Positions 43,301 through 55,340 of a stretch of DNA of 64,000 nt are shown piece after piece. The notes below the pieces were generated by a model. It did no database searches. It was not told the DNA's origin and worked only from the letters and a program-made list of their open reading frames with translations. The stretch's first letter is position 1, and every line of letters begins with the position of its first letter. The position numbers and the translations under genes are program-made. The stretch is from Micractinium sp. NFX-FRZ (Eukaryota > Chlorophyta > Trebouxiophyceae > Chlorellales > Chlorellaceae): assembly GCA_029339195.1 (NCBI GenBank), contig JAPTJF010000283.1, forward strand, positions 19,070 through 83,069, written 5' to 3'.

Positions 43301-46300
43301 CCCCAATCCCCGCTGCCGAAGCGCGGGGTGGGGGTCTCCCGCTCGGCAGCCACCGGGAAGCTGGCGTCCTCAGGTGCCGCAAACGCCAAGCTGGCAGCAG
43401 CACCGCCCACCTCGCCGCTGCTGCTCTCTGCAAAGGCGTTGTAGCTGGCACCCGCAGAGAAGGCCCAGGGGTCCTGGGCGGCCACCGCGCTGCCGCCTGA
43501 AAGCAGGCGGTCGATCTCCTGCACACGTGGGGCAATGGTGCAAGGGACAGGGTGAGCGGCTACACCACCAAGGCAGCACGGACGGGCTAGCAACAACAGC
43601 AGCAGCAGCAGCAGCAGCAGCGCGATCAGCAGAACTGTTTGCCTGCAGATGGCTGAGCTCTGTGCAAGGGTACTATATAAGCAGCACGCTGTGCAGGTAC
43701 ACGTGCGGTACCTTGTTGCGGTCGTCCAGCGTGGCAGAGGCCTCGCTCAGCGCTGAGGTGGCCTTGAAGGTCAGGGAGCCGCCCTGCTGGGGAGACGAGC
43801 AGGCAGGCGGGCGGGCAGGGAAGGCACACACCCAATCAGGCAGAGTGGCTGCAGGGCTGAGTTGAGCCAGAGGTTTGGGCAGGACCTGCCCCGCCTGCAC
43901 AGGCTGCCAGCTCAACTGACCGACACAGGTGAACATGCAGAGGGGCGCAGGCAGAAGGCAGGGGCCTCACCTCGTCGCTTGCGCGGCTGCCCAGGATAGC
44001 ATCCACCTCCCGGCTCTTGCTGGCCGCCAGCTGCTCGCCCACGCGGTCGCTGGCAACCTGCAGGCATGGGAAGCAGCGGCGCAGGCACCAGCGGCAGGCA
44101 GGCAGCAACCAGGTGGTGGGTCAGCAGACAGAGGCCCCTGGGGGGAAGTGTGAGATCATAGCACAGCCGCAGACACACAACCGCATGTGGTCAGACATGG
44201 GGGTACCTCTCCTGCCCCAGCTGCACCTGCCCTCCCCCCACGTTGGCCAAACTTGTCACATGGGCTGCACGCCACCCCTGCGCACGCTGTCCACCGCACC
44301 TCCTGCACGTCCAAGCAACCCTCCAGGAGGGATGCACATCAGCCTCCTGCCTCGCCTCTGGTGCCCCACCCAACCTCAGAGCCGATGCCTGTCTCTGCCT
44401 CACCTCTTGCACGTCGGAGGCCGCTTTGAGGAAGGACGCAAAGGAGTCGCCTGCCTCCACATCCCCCGCAAGCACCAGCGCTGCCCGGTGTCCCAGCAGG
44501 GAGTAGCGGTCGCGAGGGACTGAGCAGACGTATCGCTCCGCCTGCAGAACAGGGCAGGGCGAGGCAAAGTAGGGCAAGGGACAGCCACAGAGGAGGTGAG
44601 CAGGAGGCTGGAGGCAGAAGCAGGGGGCAGGAGCAGAGGAGGGGAGGAGGCGGCAGGAGCAGAGGAGCAGGGGCAGGGAGGCCGGATGCAAGCAGGACGG
44701 CCAGTATAGTGCCGCATCCCCAGGCACACAGGCAAAGTGCAAGCAAGAAGCTGTGTGCCCCACGCTGTGCTGTCATTCCAGCCTGGCAGGCGCCCGCTAA
44801 CCTGGCGTGCCAGCTCAGCGTTGCGTCTTCCCACCGAGGCCACCACCTCCTTGGGCCACGCCTCTGGGTCCTCCCCATGCTCCGCCCACAGCTGTTCCAG
44901 AACCACCTGCCAGCCAGGGCCAGCCAAGGGGGGAGGGGCAAGGGGGAAGCGCAGGGGTTGAGGGCACAGGTGTAGGGCCACAGCATGCCTGCGGCGGGGG
45001 CCCCGTGGTACAAGAGACCACAGCCAGCCACCAGCTGCACATGTTGTGCAAGGCTGCAGAGCTTTGGCCGTCGTGAGGTGCGCCACGTGCTGCAGCAGCT
45101 GCTCACCTGAGCAGCATACAGGCGGTCCAGCAGCGCCAGCGTGGGGCGCGTGACCGACCCCAGCCCCAGCGCATCCCCCGCGCCGCTGCCGCCCTGGTTG
45201 GCTGCGGCCGCCAGGATGCTGTAGCACTGCAGGCGGTAAGGCTCGCCGGAGCGCACTGCAATCTTGGCGAGGGCCTGGGGGATGAGGGGCAGGGGGGGGT
45301 GGGGAGGGAGCGGGAAGAGGATGGTACATTGGTCACAGGGGCAGCAGGGGTTTACAGCTGACGAGTTGGGAGACAAATGAACCTACAGATGGCTCTGGCG
45401 GCCGGGCAGCTGGCTTGGAGTTGCCATGCAGCACACGCATGCATACGCAATTATGCAGAAGTATGCCACGTGCATCAATCCACACCCGGCCCCCGCACGC
45501 CACGCCCACCTGCGCCGCCGCCAGGCGCAGCTGCCACACCGCCGTGAGCATGAGGCTCTGCAGCGCCAGCAGGATGCGGCTCAGCGTGGGGCTGCGCCCG
45601 CCAAACTGCTGCAGCAGCTCGCTGGCGGTGGCAGCCGCCGCAGCCGCCACAGCCGCCGCTGCTGCATCCACCTCCCGATCATCCGTGTCATCATCATCAT
45701 CATCATCATCTGCAGAGGGCTGCCCTCCATTCGCAGCCGCCGCTGGTGGCGGCCGGGCACCGCCAGCAGCTGCCGTGGACGCCTGGATGCTGGAGGGGAC
45801 AGCTGCCGGGGTGAGCTTGCGCCCAGCGTACTCTTCGCACAGCGCATTCGCGTTCTCCCCCAGCCACCAGGCGGCAGTCGACACAAACGCGTTCCAGCCG
45901 TCCTCCTCACGTGCCGCGCGCGTCACATCAGCCATGCCGCTGCCCGCACGCGCCTGCGTGCTGGGCGGCGGGGCGCTCTGGAGCGCCTCCATCACCACAC
46001 CCAGCACCGCGTCGCGCCCCTCCCGCCCAGCCGCCACAGCAGCGTCCCACAGGTCTGCGAAAGCAGAGACGGGGAAGCAGTGCAGAGGGGCGAGGCATTG
46101 AACAGTGGTCCAGGGGCAGCAAGGCAAGCTGCAGGGGTGACGGGCCAGGATGCTTGCCAAGCTGCCCGCCGTACCCCTACACTCAACAGTCGCTGGGACT
46201 GCCTCCTGGTCGACACATGCCGCCTGAAACCGCAATGTGAGGTCTGGATAGCAAGGCACAAACAGCGGCAGCATGGCTGACAGCACTACTGCACACCAGC

Positions 46301-49300
46301 CGCCCGACCCGCTGACCCGTGATCTTTGCCAGGTCAATGCCAGAGGGGGCGATGCCCACCACGGCCGTAGCATAGCCCAGGAAGCGTGACGCCTCACGCG
46401 GCTTGGCCTTGGCACACTTGAGAACCGCTGCGGGAGAGGCAGGAGGGGCGAGAAAACGGGTAGGCACATGGCCAGCGAGTGGGCCAGCAGCGAGGCGATG
46501 ACAGGTGACGAGCGTGAGGCACGTGCAGCATAGGCAGCATTGCTTGCCATCATGCATGATACCAGCAGCCCTGACAAAACCTACAAACTTCCTGTCCCTT
46601 TAGTATCTATGCCTGCTCACCTGTGAGCAGCGCATCCTGCATGCCGCCTGTCCATGCGGCGCCGCCGCTGCCCGCCGCTTGCACCAGCTTCGCAGGGCTG
46701 AAGTTGGTGGCGTAGCCAGCAGCCTGCACAGGGGCGATTCAGCAGCATTGGTGAAAGGAGACCTGGAGGCGCAGGCTGCGCAGCTATGCATGCTGAGCAG
46801 GCATTCATCACCACAAGTGGAGTGAAGGCCGCCGTTTGAACCATTGTTGGCAGCGGTGCTGTCCCAGGCAGACCCCACAGCAGCTGCTGAATCAATACAC
46901 TGCCAGCATGCACCCGGGCTGCCTGCCCCGCAGCAGCAGCAGCCGCCTGCAGGCTGCCTGCCACAACGGCAGCCGCCCTACAGCCATTGCACCCGGCTCA
47001 CCAGCACCAGCAGGACCGCCATGCTCAAACCTCGCCCACGCAGCCCCACACACACTCACACACTCATAACACACACACACACACACACACGTGCCTGTAG
47101 GTACAGCAGCGCCTCGATGACGGCGCAGCGCTGCGCTGCCCTCAGGCTGCCCTCCACCAGCACCCCCAGCTCAGCAGCTAGCACGCCCAGCACGCGATCC
47201 ACGTCGGGGCTGCTGCCGTGGCGGGTGGACCCCACGGTTTGAGAGGCCAGGCAGGACTCTGCGGGTGGGAGGGGCATAGGGGCATAAGGGTGAGTAGAGG
47301 AGAGCAGCCACAGCCAGCCAGGTGTGACACGGCAGCGCAAAGGGTGCTGTGCTGGGGCGTAAGGGAAGCAGCGGCTGCCGCGTGTAGCCACGGGCCATGG
47401 GCGGTGTGCAAGGCCTCCCAGAACTCTCTGCCCTGCCCACCCTGCCGCACACCTGCCAGCGAGGATACCGCGCCTGCAGCGACGCAGAAGCGAGCCGCGC
47501 TGCCCGACTTGCGCAGCGCTAGCAGCAGCAGGCGGCCCAGCACGTCAATCAGCTTCATGGGAGGCCCCTTGTCGGTGGCGCCCGGCACGGTGACCTGCGA
47601 GGGAGGGCAGGAAGAAGTCAGATGACATGCAGCAGCGCCACAAAACATGAAGGGCTTGTGCAAGGCCCCTCATCGGTGGCGACCGGCACGGTGATTTGCA
47701 GGGGTGCAAACAGGGTGACGTGAAAGCCTGGCTGAGGAGCAGGCTCCTTTCCGCTCACAGGCAGCAATGACAGCACAAGCGAAGAACCAGCCTATGCTTC
47801 AAGCGCACCCCAGTGTAAGTATGGCAGGCTCAGGCGGCTGGGAGCGGCAGCCCTGCAGGCTGTACCCCCAACCGCCAGCCCTCGCTGCGCCCTCACCTCC
47901 ATCCCCGCCTGCGTCACCAGCAGCCGCCATGCACGCCCCCGCCGCTGCCGCTGCACCGTGTCGTCCCGTGCGCTGCCCGGCTTGCTGGAGGAGAGGGAGG
48001 CGCTGGCGGAGGCCAGGGCACCTGTCATTGCCTCCATGGCACCAAACCGCACCAGGTCCACTGGGTCCCTGCAGGTTGGTTGCCGGTTGGATTCATGTGG
48101 AAGAAGCGAGGGAGAGGATGCAGGGAGCAAGCAGTGACAGATCACTACCCGACGGGCTACCTTGCAAAGCTCGGGTGAGGCCAACATCCCCCCGGGAGCA
48201 ACGCTGCACCACATGCATCCCTGCAGCACCAGAATGCAGGAATGCACCGCGCACGCATGGGCAGCATGGGGCACAGTGAGCGCACCGCGTGGCCAGCAGG
48301 CACAGCATGCGCCAGAAGGGCGCCCCGTCGCGCGCCACATCTGTGGACGACTGGTCTGAGTGCACCACGTAGGCGCACAGGCGGCCGAGGTACAGGCGGG
48401 CAAAGCTGTCCTCCAGATTGACGCCCTGGCCTGCAGAGATATTGTGCACGCACTGTGAACTGAGACAGAAACACCCGGCAGGTCCCCGCATTGCTGTGTG
48501 TCTGCCCTGGCCCTCTGGGCAGGCGCAGCGGCAGGATGCGTGGCACGAGGCGCAGGGTGCACGCACCGTGGTTGGCCGGCACTGAAAACAGCAACCAGGG
48601 AAGACCAAGCAACAGCCCCTTGTCAAAGCATCATGCAAGTTTTCCAAGAAGGGTGCAGCACTTCAGACAGCAACAGCCGAGAGCAGAGCGGGCACCTGGC
48701 ACGCGAATGGGTCCAGGACCAGAGGCCTCATACTGCTGCGCCGCCTCCGCCACCGCGTGGTGCATCTCACGCACCACATAACCAGCATCCTGCAGGCATT
48801 GCCATGAGAGAAACAACAGCGGTGTTTTACCGAGCAGGGGTCTGCATTGTGTGCCACTCCAGCCTGCAGACTTCGGCACCCAGCCCACGCACACGGAACA
48901 CAGCGCACAACAATGCTGCGCTGCGCCGAGTTCCGCCACACTGCACAGCCACACCAGTCTCGCAGAATGCAGCTCTGCCCATTTGTACTGACCTCTTCTC
49001 CAGTTGCCAATGGAGCTGCCCGCACCCCAGCAACCCCAGTCAGCCCCATCCCACCCACCCGGAACGCGACATCCACGCCCATCGCAAGCGCATGCCGCGC
49101 CCCCACAGCATCGCCGCTGGCCACGCCCACGCCAAAGGAGCGGCTGATCTCGTCTGATCCATTCACCGACCCGCACAGCCGGCTGGCTGCAAACACCGTG
49201 TGCTGCAGGTCCCAGTCGGTAGCCGCCGACCGCCGGCGGGGAGACTTGCCCCCAGGCAGCGGGCCTCCTGCATTGGCTGCTTCGTCGGCCTCGGCTATCG

Positions 49301-50782
49301 CGCGCTGCACGCCCGCCACCAGCTGCTTGCGCACAGCCGGGTTGGCGCGTGCGGCGGCGGCCGCCAGGTAGAATGAGGCGCGTGCCACTGCTGGGTCCAG
49401 GGCTGGCGACTCCAGCAGGCGCCACACCTCCCCCAGCACAGCCTGCAGCGCCTTGTCATCTGGCCGCTTGCCCACTGCAGCAGCAGGGTGTGCGCAGGGT
49501 GTGCGCAGCCGGCGGCTCAGCGCAAGCTGCTGCACCAGGTGGCACACCTAAATGCACAGGTGCCGGCAGTACTTCCCAACGAGTCCCTGGCGGGCCCCGG
49601 CAGCATGGTCACACGGTCCTGCGCAAAACCCACCATTACCATGCCCCGCCTTGTTGAAGTGCAGGGCCTGTTAGGCACCCTGCGCTGAGACTCACTCAGT
49701 GCGGGGTCGTACATGGTGGGTGTGCCCGCCGAGCCGCAGCTGGCATAGGACTGAGCCAGGTAGTAGAGGCCGCGCAGCGTGCGCACATCCTTGCCCTGCG
49801 CCTGCAAGAGTGTAGGCACGGCAGGCGTGCATGTGCGGGGGCCAGGCGGATCAGCACATGTGACAACAGCCCATGACGTCGCGTGCGCGTGCAGGGGCTG
49901 GTGGCTCCAGCTCGGCCAGCAATGTTAACAGCAGCATGCACTGCGACAGTGTGTTCATGCAAGCACACACCGTGGCACATGCAGATGCGCATGGCAGGGC
50001 AGCAGGCGGCGCCAGCGCAGCAACGTCTGCAGAGTGCCAGGGCGCACTGGCCCGCCCATACTCCACACAAAGAAGCGCTCATTGTTTCTGCTTCTGGCAA
50101 TACGCCCAAGCATCCAGGCTCCACGTCTTGCATCTACCATGCCAGCAGCTTGCTGCGTGCAGTGCAGCACCCAGCATTCAGCTCCGTGAGCGGCACCCAC
50201 CACCCACCTGGAACAGAGGCACCAGCAGCTGCACCGCCTCGGGCGGGAGCTCCTCATAGAAGAACAGGCGCAACAGCAGGCCCACAAGCTGCGCCCGGCC
50301 CGCCTTGTCGTTGGACCGCACAGCGTCAGCGAGCGCACGCAGCGCCTCCTGCACGCCCACGCCCTGCTGGCAGCGGAACAGCGGCGGCAGCGGCGGCGGG
50401 TGGGAGGCGGGGAGGCGGGGCAGGTGGGAAGGGCTGTAGTCGCTTGGATGGCGCACTGCGACCGTCCGCACCTGCATCCGATCTGCAATGGCACGAGGCA
50501 CGAAGCCTGCGGCTGGCAGCAGCAGCAGCAGCAGCAGCAGGCAGAGGTGGTTGGATCACGCCCTGACGCTCTCCCCACCTCTGGGCGGTTGAACACACGG
50601 GTGGCGATGAACTTGGACAGGCGTGGGTCCCTGCCAAACGCCGCTGCCGCCGGTTTTGGTGGCGCTGCCGGAGCCCCGGCCACCGTCTGCTGCTCCGTCT
50701 GCCTAGGGCTGGACTTGGATGACAGCAGCTTATTTAGCCGGCTTAGGCCGGACATGGCCCCCTTGTCCTTGCTTGCGCTCAT
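40384..50782 (-). CDS. TASH3: TASH3/TSAUCER-like SH3 subunit of the TPLATE/TSET complex, 1441 aa
   Basis: Twenty-four minus-strand exons, all in phase: 50579-50782, 50208-50363, 49696-49801, 49059-49474, 48696-48789, 48286-48430, 47897-48068, 47453-47594, 47095-47258, 46621-46723, 46317-46427, 45510-46054, 45107-45274, 44802-44906, 44404-44541, 43971-44057, 43712-43786, 43087-43518, 42544-42651, 42141-42300, 41711-41968, 41279-41414, 40820-40971 and 40384-40532. The introns after exons 9 and 19 have GC donors. The first about 950 residues are helical, adaptin/HEAT-like. Hallmarks recalled from plant TASH3 are WWLGENAN...EEYA and KIAVRSGEPYRLQCY. Then come Ala/Ser/Gln-rich linkers and two SH3 domains: about 1095-1150 (TFVGDYNQPEELSVFEGDKV...GLVPTSYL) and about 1390-1441 (GELSVEPGERVKV...TGLVPSWAV), the latter at the very C-terminus. 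In plants TASH3 belongs to the TPLATE complex acting in clathrin-mediated endocytosis at the plasma membrane. A 15-nt microexon after exon 5 is possible. Confidence 0.85.
47661..47700 (-). repeat. Decoy copy of the exon 8 acceptor and start in TASH3 intron 7
   Basis: This stretch matches the first about 30 bases of exon 8 and its acceptor (47563-47600), with a handful of substitutions, about 102 bp upstream on the minus strand. The decoy acceptor is damaged: CTGCAAATC replaces CGCAGGTC. Confidence 0.75.
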
Positions 50783-51359
50783 TGGGGGTGTGATCGGGCT
50801 CTTAAGCCTTCCCCATCGTCTCTAAGCAACTTCTGCAGGCGGGATGGGCAGGTGGGCTGCCGGAAGGATGCCGAAAGGGCGAGACAGAGAGCCCAGCATT
50901 CACAGCGCAGCACCGCCCGCTCGCCGCGCCGCGGCCTCTCTTCCTTGATTCTCTTCCTGGATGCTGCTGCACAAGCCAGTGCTGTCCCACTCGTCACCTC
51001 TATCGGCGAAACTGTTAAGTTACTGAAAAACACAGCAGCTACATCAGATGTATGATTGGGGACTGGGCATTGACTAGCCTTGCCGGGTGGAAGGGCTTGC
51101 GAGTGTAATGGAGATGAATGCACAAAATCGGATGCGGGTCAACAGGGATGGAAGTGCAACATGAAACAAGACTGAGGGGCAGACGATACAATTGTGGCTG
51201 AGGAGATAATGAAATTGGAGGGTGTGCATTTGGAAGCCGGTGCAAGCTCGGCTGCGAGCGCCCAACGGCCGCACCCCAGCGTCTCTCCTCACCCGTCAAA
51301 GGTGCCAGCCAGCAAGGCGTGGGGTGGGTCACTTGCCACCGCCACTCGCCAAACGCTGC
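50783..51359. other. Spacer: TASH3 promoter and CbbY 3' flank
   Basis: 577 bp between the TASH3 start and the CbbY stop, both on the minus strand. The middle part is less GC-rich than the genes. No motif can be named with confidence and no minus-strand TGTAA is near the CbbY stop. Confidence 0.45.
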
Positions 51360-53316
51360 CTACTGTGTGGTGCCGGCGGCTGCGGCGGCCATGCGGTCGT
51401 CCTTGCCCACCAGCTGGCCGCCTGCCACGTCAGCAAAGCTGATGCCGTCCAGTGACGCGAGCACGGTGTCGGCACCCGCAAAGTCCTGGGAGCCAGTGGA
51501 GTTGGTGTAGGTGATCAGGCAGCGCATGCCTGCGCCCAGGGCGGCTGCCAGGCCAATAGTGGAGTCCTCGATCACCAGGCAGGAGGCAGGGTGGACAGCC
51601 AGCCGCTGCGCCGCCACCTGCAGATGTGGGGCGAGGGGCAAGCAAGCGCGTTGATCGGGCAGGGGGTGGCAAGCAAGAGGTGGCGAGGAGGAGCCTGCTG
51701 ATCAGCCAGGAGGCTGGGTCCTGCCATGAGCAGCACCGCAAGCAGGAGCAGCGCATTTGCGCCATCCCCACACCAGGTCACATTGTGATGATGGGTGGAT
51801 CCAGCGTCAATTGCTCCACACCATCCCCGAGGTTGAGCCCCGTCATCCGCTCCCGCCCGCCCGCCCGATCAGCTTACGAACTTTCACCTTGTAAATCGTG
51901 GGGTCCGGCTTCTTCTGCTTCACGTCATCCCCCGCCATGAACAGGTCCAGCCCCGTGAACCGCTCCTGCCCCAGCAGGTTTGACAGCACAAACTCCACGG
52001 CGCTCTTGGTGGCGGCGGAGCACACGGCCACAGGCACGCCCGCAGCGCGCGCAGCGTCCATCATCTCCACCACGCCGGGGCGTGCTGCCACCTGGCCGCT
52101 GCCTGCAGGGCAGGGTGGGGCGGGGGGCAGGGGAGGGGTAGTTGAGCTGGGAAGGGCGGCGCAGCGTGGGGGTGCTGGCAGCGTCCGTGCCTCTTGCCCC
52201 GCCCACCAATGATACTACTGCGCTTGCCCTTCTTCACCCCCCACCTCACACTGAGGTGCATCCGCAAAGAAAATCAAACATGCCCACCAGGGATACCCTC
52301 CGGCACTGCACCCTGTTCTAGCATTGCAGCCCACCTCAGCCTCCCCATGCACCCACCCAATGCACACCCCTCCACCTGTCTCCACCCACCAATGATGTCC
52401 TTGTACTTTTCCGTCTTCCAGTCCTGCAGCGTGTCGATCAGCAGCGTCTGCTCCGCCTCGTCAGCGGGAGCCCACCCACCCAACACGCTGGAGGCGGGCC
52501 ACCCGTTCAGGCCAAAGTAGTGCCGCATCTTTGGCTTGCCGCCGCCCACCTGCAGGCAAGACAGCAGGAGCACTCGGGTATGAGAGGTGTGTGTGAGGAG
52601 CATCAGCAACTTGAGGGCTGTGTTGAGCTCAGCTCCGCAGCTTCAGCTTGCCGCCGCCTGCCCCGCCACAGCAACAGGCGTGGGGTGGTGCCATCGCCAT
52701 CAAGGCGCTCACACCGACAGCAAACACGCTCATAGTTGCACACAGGTGTCACCCTGGCCCCGAACCTTCCTCCCCACCAGTCCTCGCCTTGTTCTGCAGG
52801 TCGTCATAATACTCCTCGCTCCACACCACGGGGCTGCTGCCGCTGTTGGGGCAGCGCACATCAAAGTGCTCAAATGTTGCATTGTAGGCACGGCGGTGGA
52901 TGTCCTCGCTCTCCACAATCACGCCTGCACGCGACAGATGTGTGTGGTGAAGGCTGCGTGCGCGGGGTGCATGTGCAAACCAATTTCAGCAGAACCCTGC
53001 ATCCATCAGTGCCTATGTGGTCCCAGCCCTGCCTGCCCCATCCTGGCCGCGGCGCACCATCGCAGTCGAAGATGAGCGCCTGGAGGCTGCTGGGCGCGGC
53101 ACTTGAGGCAGAGCACACTGTGCGGACAGAGCGCGGGGCAGCAGCAAGGCTGCGGCGCTGGGACGGCGACTGCAGCTTCTCAGGGAGCACAGACCTGCAC
53201 CAGGCCAAGGCGGCAGCCCAAGGATGGGGCGGTGTCCGCAGCAGCTGGCGGCAGGTGGCAGAAGCGGCGGTGTGGGGCCTTGCACGGCCAACTCCCGCGG
53301 TGCTCACCTCGTGCAT
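51360..53316 (-). CDS. CBBY: CbbY-type xylulose-1,5-bisphosphate phosphatase, plastid, 342 aa
   Basis: Five minus-strand exons: 53058-53316, 52788-52924, 52390-52549, 51888-52102 and 51360-51617. Intron 2 has a GC donor (AAG|GCGAGG), needed to keep the frame. Residues 1-75 are rich in Ala, Ser, Arg and Pro with almost no acidic residues, a chloroplast transit peptide. The HAD phosphatase domain follows: motif I IFDCDGV with nucleophile D84 and D86, then SEDIHRRAYNATFEHFDVRC, VGGGKPKMRHYF, DTLQDWKTEKYK, motif II in VCSAATKS, motif III in KKPDP, and motif IV VIEDSTIG. This series matches plant CbbY closely. The enzyme dephosphorylates xylulose-1,5-bisphosphate, a misfire product that inhibits Rubisco, in the stroma. 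Its start codon lies 70 bp from the left end of the TIR element. Confidence 0.93.
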
Positions 53317-53388
53317 GGGCTGTTGCTGTGCACTGACAACCGGAAAGGCGCCTGGTTGACGCTGCCCAGGCTTTGCCCGCAGGTGGTA

Positions 53389-53413
53389 CTCTACCGCACC
53401 CAATTTTTCGCGA
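53389..53413 (+). repeat. Left terminal inverted repeat
   Basis: CTCTACCGCACCCAATTTTTCGCGA. The first 15 bases match the right end exactly. After a variable A/T run, TTTCGCGA is shared as well. Confidence 0.85.
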
Positions 53414-53609
53414 GCCCAGAAATTAATTGGTGTCACCAAAGCACGCGAAATCAAAGTTCGGGAAAGTTTTCACGCAAGACTGTTCGCGAACTTTAGGTGC
53501 AGGCGGGACAACCGCAGTACATCATGTTTAAAACCAATTGGGCCCGCCCTTTCGACTCCCTTGCCCTCCGCCTGCTCCTGAGACCCTTTTAGAGCTTGCA
53601 GCAGCACCC

Positions 53610-55114
53610 ATGTCGATGGCAGCACCGCCCAGCAAGCCGCTCTTGCGGCAAATGAGCTTTGCAGAAGCTCTGGAAGGCTGGCGTCACGTCCGTGAGGACC
53701 AAGAGCGTCAGCGTGCTGCAGCTGAGGCTGCTGGGGAGCCTGTGATTGTCCGCAAGCCGGCGGTGCAGCCCGCCAGCCAGCCCCAGAAGCGTGGGCCTGG
53801 GCGGCCCCCCAAGAAGCAGAAGGTTTCCAACAGCCCCCAGAAGCCGCAGCAGCCTGAGCAGCGCCTGGCTACCATCAAGCTGGTGGTGCAGCAGGTGGCG
53901 GCAGACAGCGCCAACGGCGGCAGCCCTGCCGAGTTTGTGCGCCTGCAACTCACTTTCCATGAGGTGGTGCCGCAGCCGGTGGCGGCGGCCGGCACGTACA
54001 ACAAGTGGACAGACAAGGAGAAGTCCTTTGCGCTGGAAAAGCTGGACAGCTTTGACGGCAAGGTGTCGCGGACGATTGAGTGAGTGCAGCGGGCAGTGGA
54101 GGCGAGAGCTGCTGCTGCCGCTGTTGCTGCTGTTGCTGCTGCTGCTGCCGTCCGCATCTACCCCTGCCCTCCAGGCCTGCTGTGGCGGTAGGCGGTAAAC
54201 CCCTGCCTGCAACCCATGCCTGTCTGCCCCTCATGCCACCATACAACCCACTCAATCTCCCACCCTCCTGCACCCTTCTCCCCCTGCCCCACAGCCGCTG
54301 GATGTGACGGTCAATGCTGCCTTCAAGCGCGGCTTCCGCAATGAGTTCAATGCGGCAGCTGCGCTGGACGTGCGGGCGCAGTTGAAGGCGGGGGCAGCGT
54401 ATGCAGACGTCAAGTTGGATCTGAAGCAGGGGACACTGAAGAACCGCCTGCCCCTCTGGATTTGGCAGGCATGGGAAGACGTGCCACCAGCCCTGGTGAG
54501 AAAGCATGCACTGGATAACCAGGGGGCGACATGCGAACAGCTGGGAGGACTGGCGGCTGCAGCAGGCAGACACCTCGCTGTCGAGGGGGGAATGAGCTGT
54601 TACCCTGCCTGGCATGCACAGCCTTGCACGTGCTGTTGCCCTTCCTGGCATGCACAGCCTCACACATGTTGTTGCTTGGAAGCACAGCCTCACACGCCAA
54701 CACTCCTCCCCTTTGGGCACTCCCCCCCTGCAGATCGTCAAGGGCTGGGAGAAGGCTGGCCTGCTGCGGGCTTGGGACCCTAGCTTCCAGCAGCGGGCCC
54801 AGGACGTGGCTGCCACGGGCGCCCTGTTCAAGCGGGGTGAGAACGATCTGCCCGAGTATGATGAGGCGCCAGAAGAGGATGAGGCACCTGACGCTGACAC
54901 CGATGCTGCCAGCGACAGCGGCAGTGAAGAGGATGACTGCAGCAGCATTGACGGCGAAGACAGCAGTGACGAGGAAGCAGAGGAGGCGTTGAACGCCGGC
55001 GCGGCACCCCGTGTGGTGGCGCTGCTGCGGCGGCGGTCCGAGCGCACCGCCGCCCGCCAGCGCCGCACCTGGGGCGGCCTGCTTGCCCTTTCTGATGATG
55101 AGGAGGAGGACTAG
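53610..55114 (+). CDS. AT-hook protein with DDE_1 (pogo/Tigger-like) transposase tail, 344 aa
   Basis: Three exons: 53610-54062, 54295-54495 and 54734-55114. The exon 1 donor is chosen for frame (AAG|GTGTCG): the better-looking GTGAGT at 54080 would lead to a stop in exon 2. Exon 1 encodes an AT-hook (KRGPGRPPKKQK) and ends in a segment (TYNKWTDKEKSFALEKLDSF) that resembles the start of a psq/CENP-B-type helix-turn-helix. Exon 2 opens with PLDVTVNAAFKRGFRNEFN, the motif that follows the third catalytic acid in DDE_1 transposases, and goes on to LPLWIWQAWEDVP. Exon 3 begins IVKGWEKAGLLRAW, another family hallmark, then a long acidic Asp/Glu/Ser tail. The catalytic core is absent. It may repress, bind or have a host role; transposition activity is unlikely. 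TGTAA is at 55121. Confidence 0.72.
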
Positions 55115-55120
55115 CTGCTC

Positions 55121-55125
55121 TGTAA
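55121..55125 (+). promoter_or_regulatory. TGTAA polyadenylation motif of the element gene
   Basis: TGTAA starts 7 bp after the TAG at 55112-55114, giving a very short 3' UTR if used. Confidence 0.4.
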
Positions 55126-55314
55126 AACGCAGCAATGCACCACAGGCCAGACTGGGACTTAGGCTTGGTTTGGTGGGTGGCAAGTGCTGACGCAGAGGTC
55201 TCAGGGGGTGCCAGCATGGCACAGCACGCGAAATTAGCGAAAATTCGTCCCCAATTTGGCTCGCGAACTTTCAGTGCAGGCAGAAATTCCCCAGGCACGG
55301 CGCGAAAATTAGGT

Positions 55315-55340
55315 TCGCGAAATTTTTGGGTGCGGTAGAG
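55315..55340 (-). repeat. Right terminal inverted repeat
   Basis: Reverse complement of the left end: 15 of 15 outer bases match, then AAATTTCGCGA against TTTTTCGCGA. It is followed by TA. Confidence 0.85.

Noticed and set aside
43666..43690. TATATAAG motif resembling a TATA box
   Set aside because: It lies inside TASH3 intron 17, far from any supported transcription start.
48590..48605. 15-nt microexon between TASH3 exons 5 and 6
   Set aside because: It has an acceptor and a GTGCGT donor and keeps the frame, but the protein is continuous without it and nothing in the sequence favours inclusion. Transcript data would decide.
53389..53510. CGCGAA-rich ends read as a viral or replication origin
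   Set aside because: The motif pairs with an inverted copy at 55.3 kb with TA borders, which a transposon explains better.
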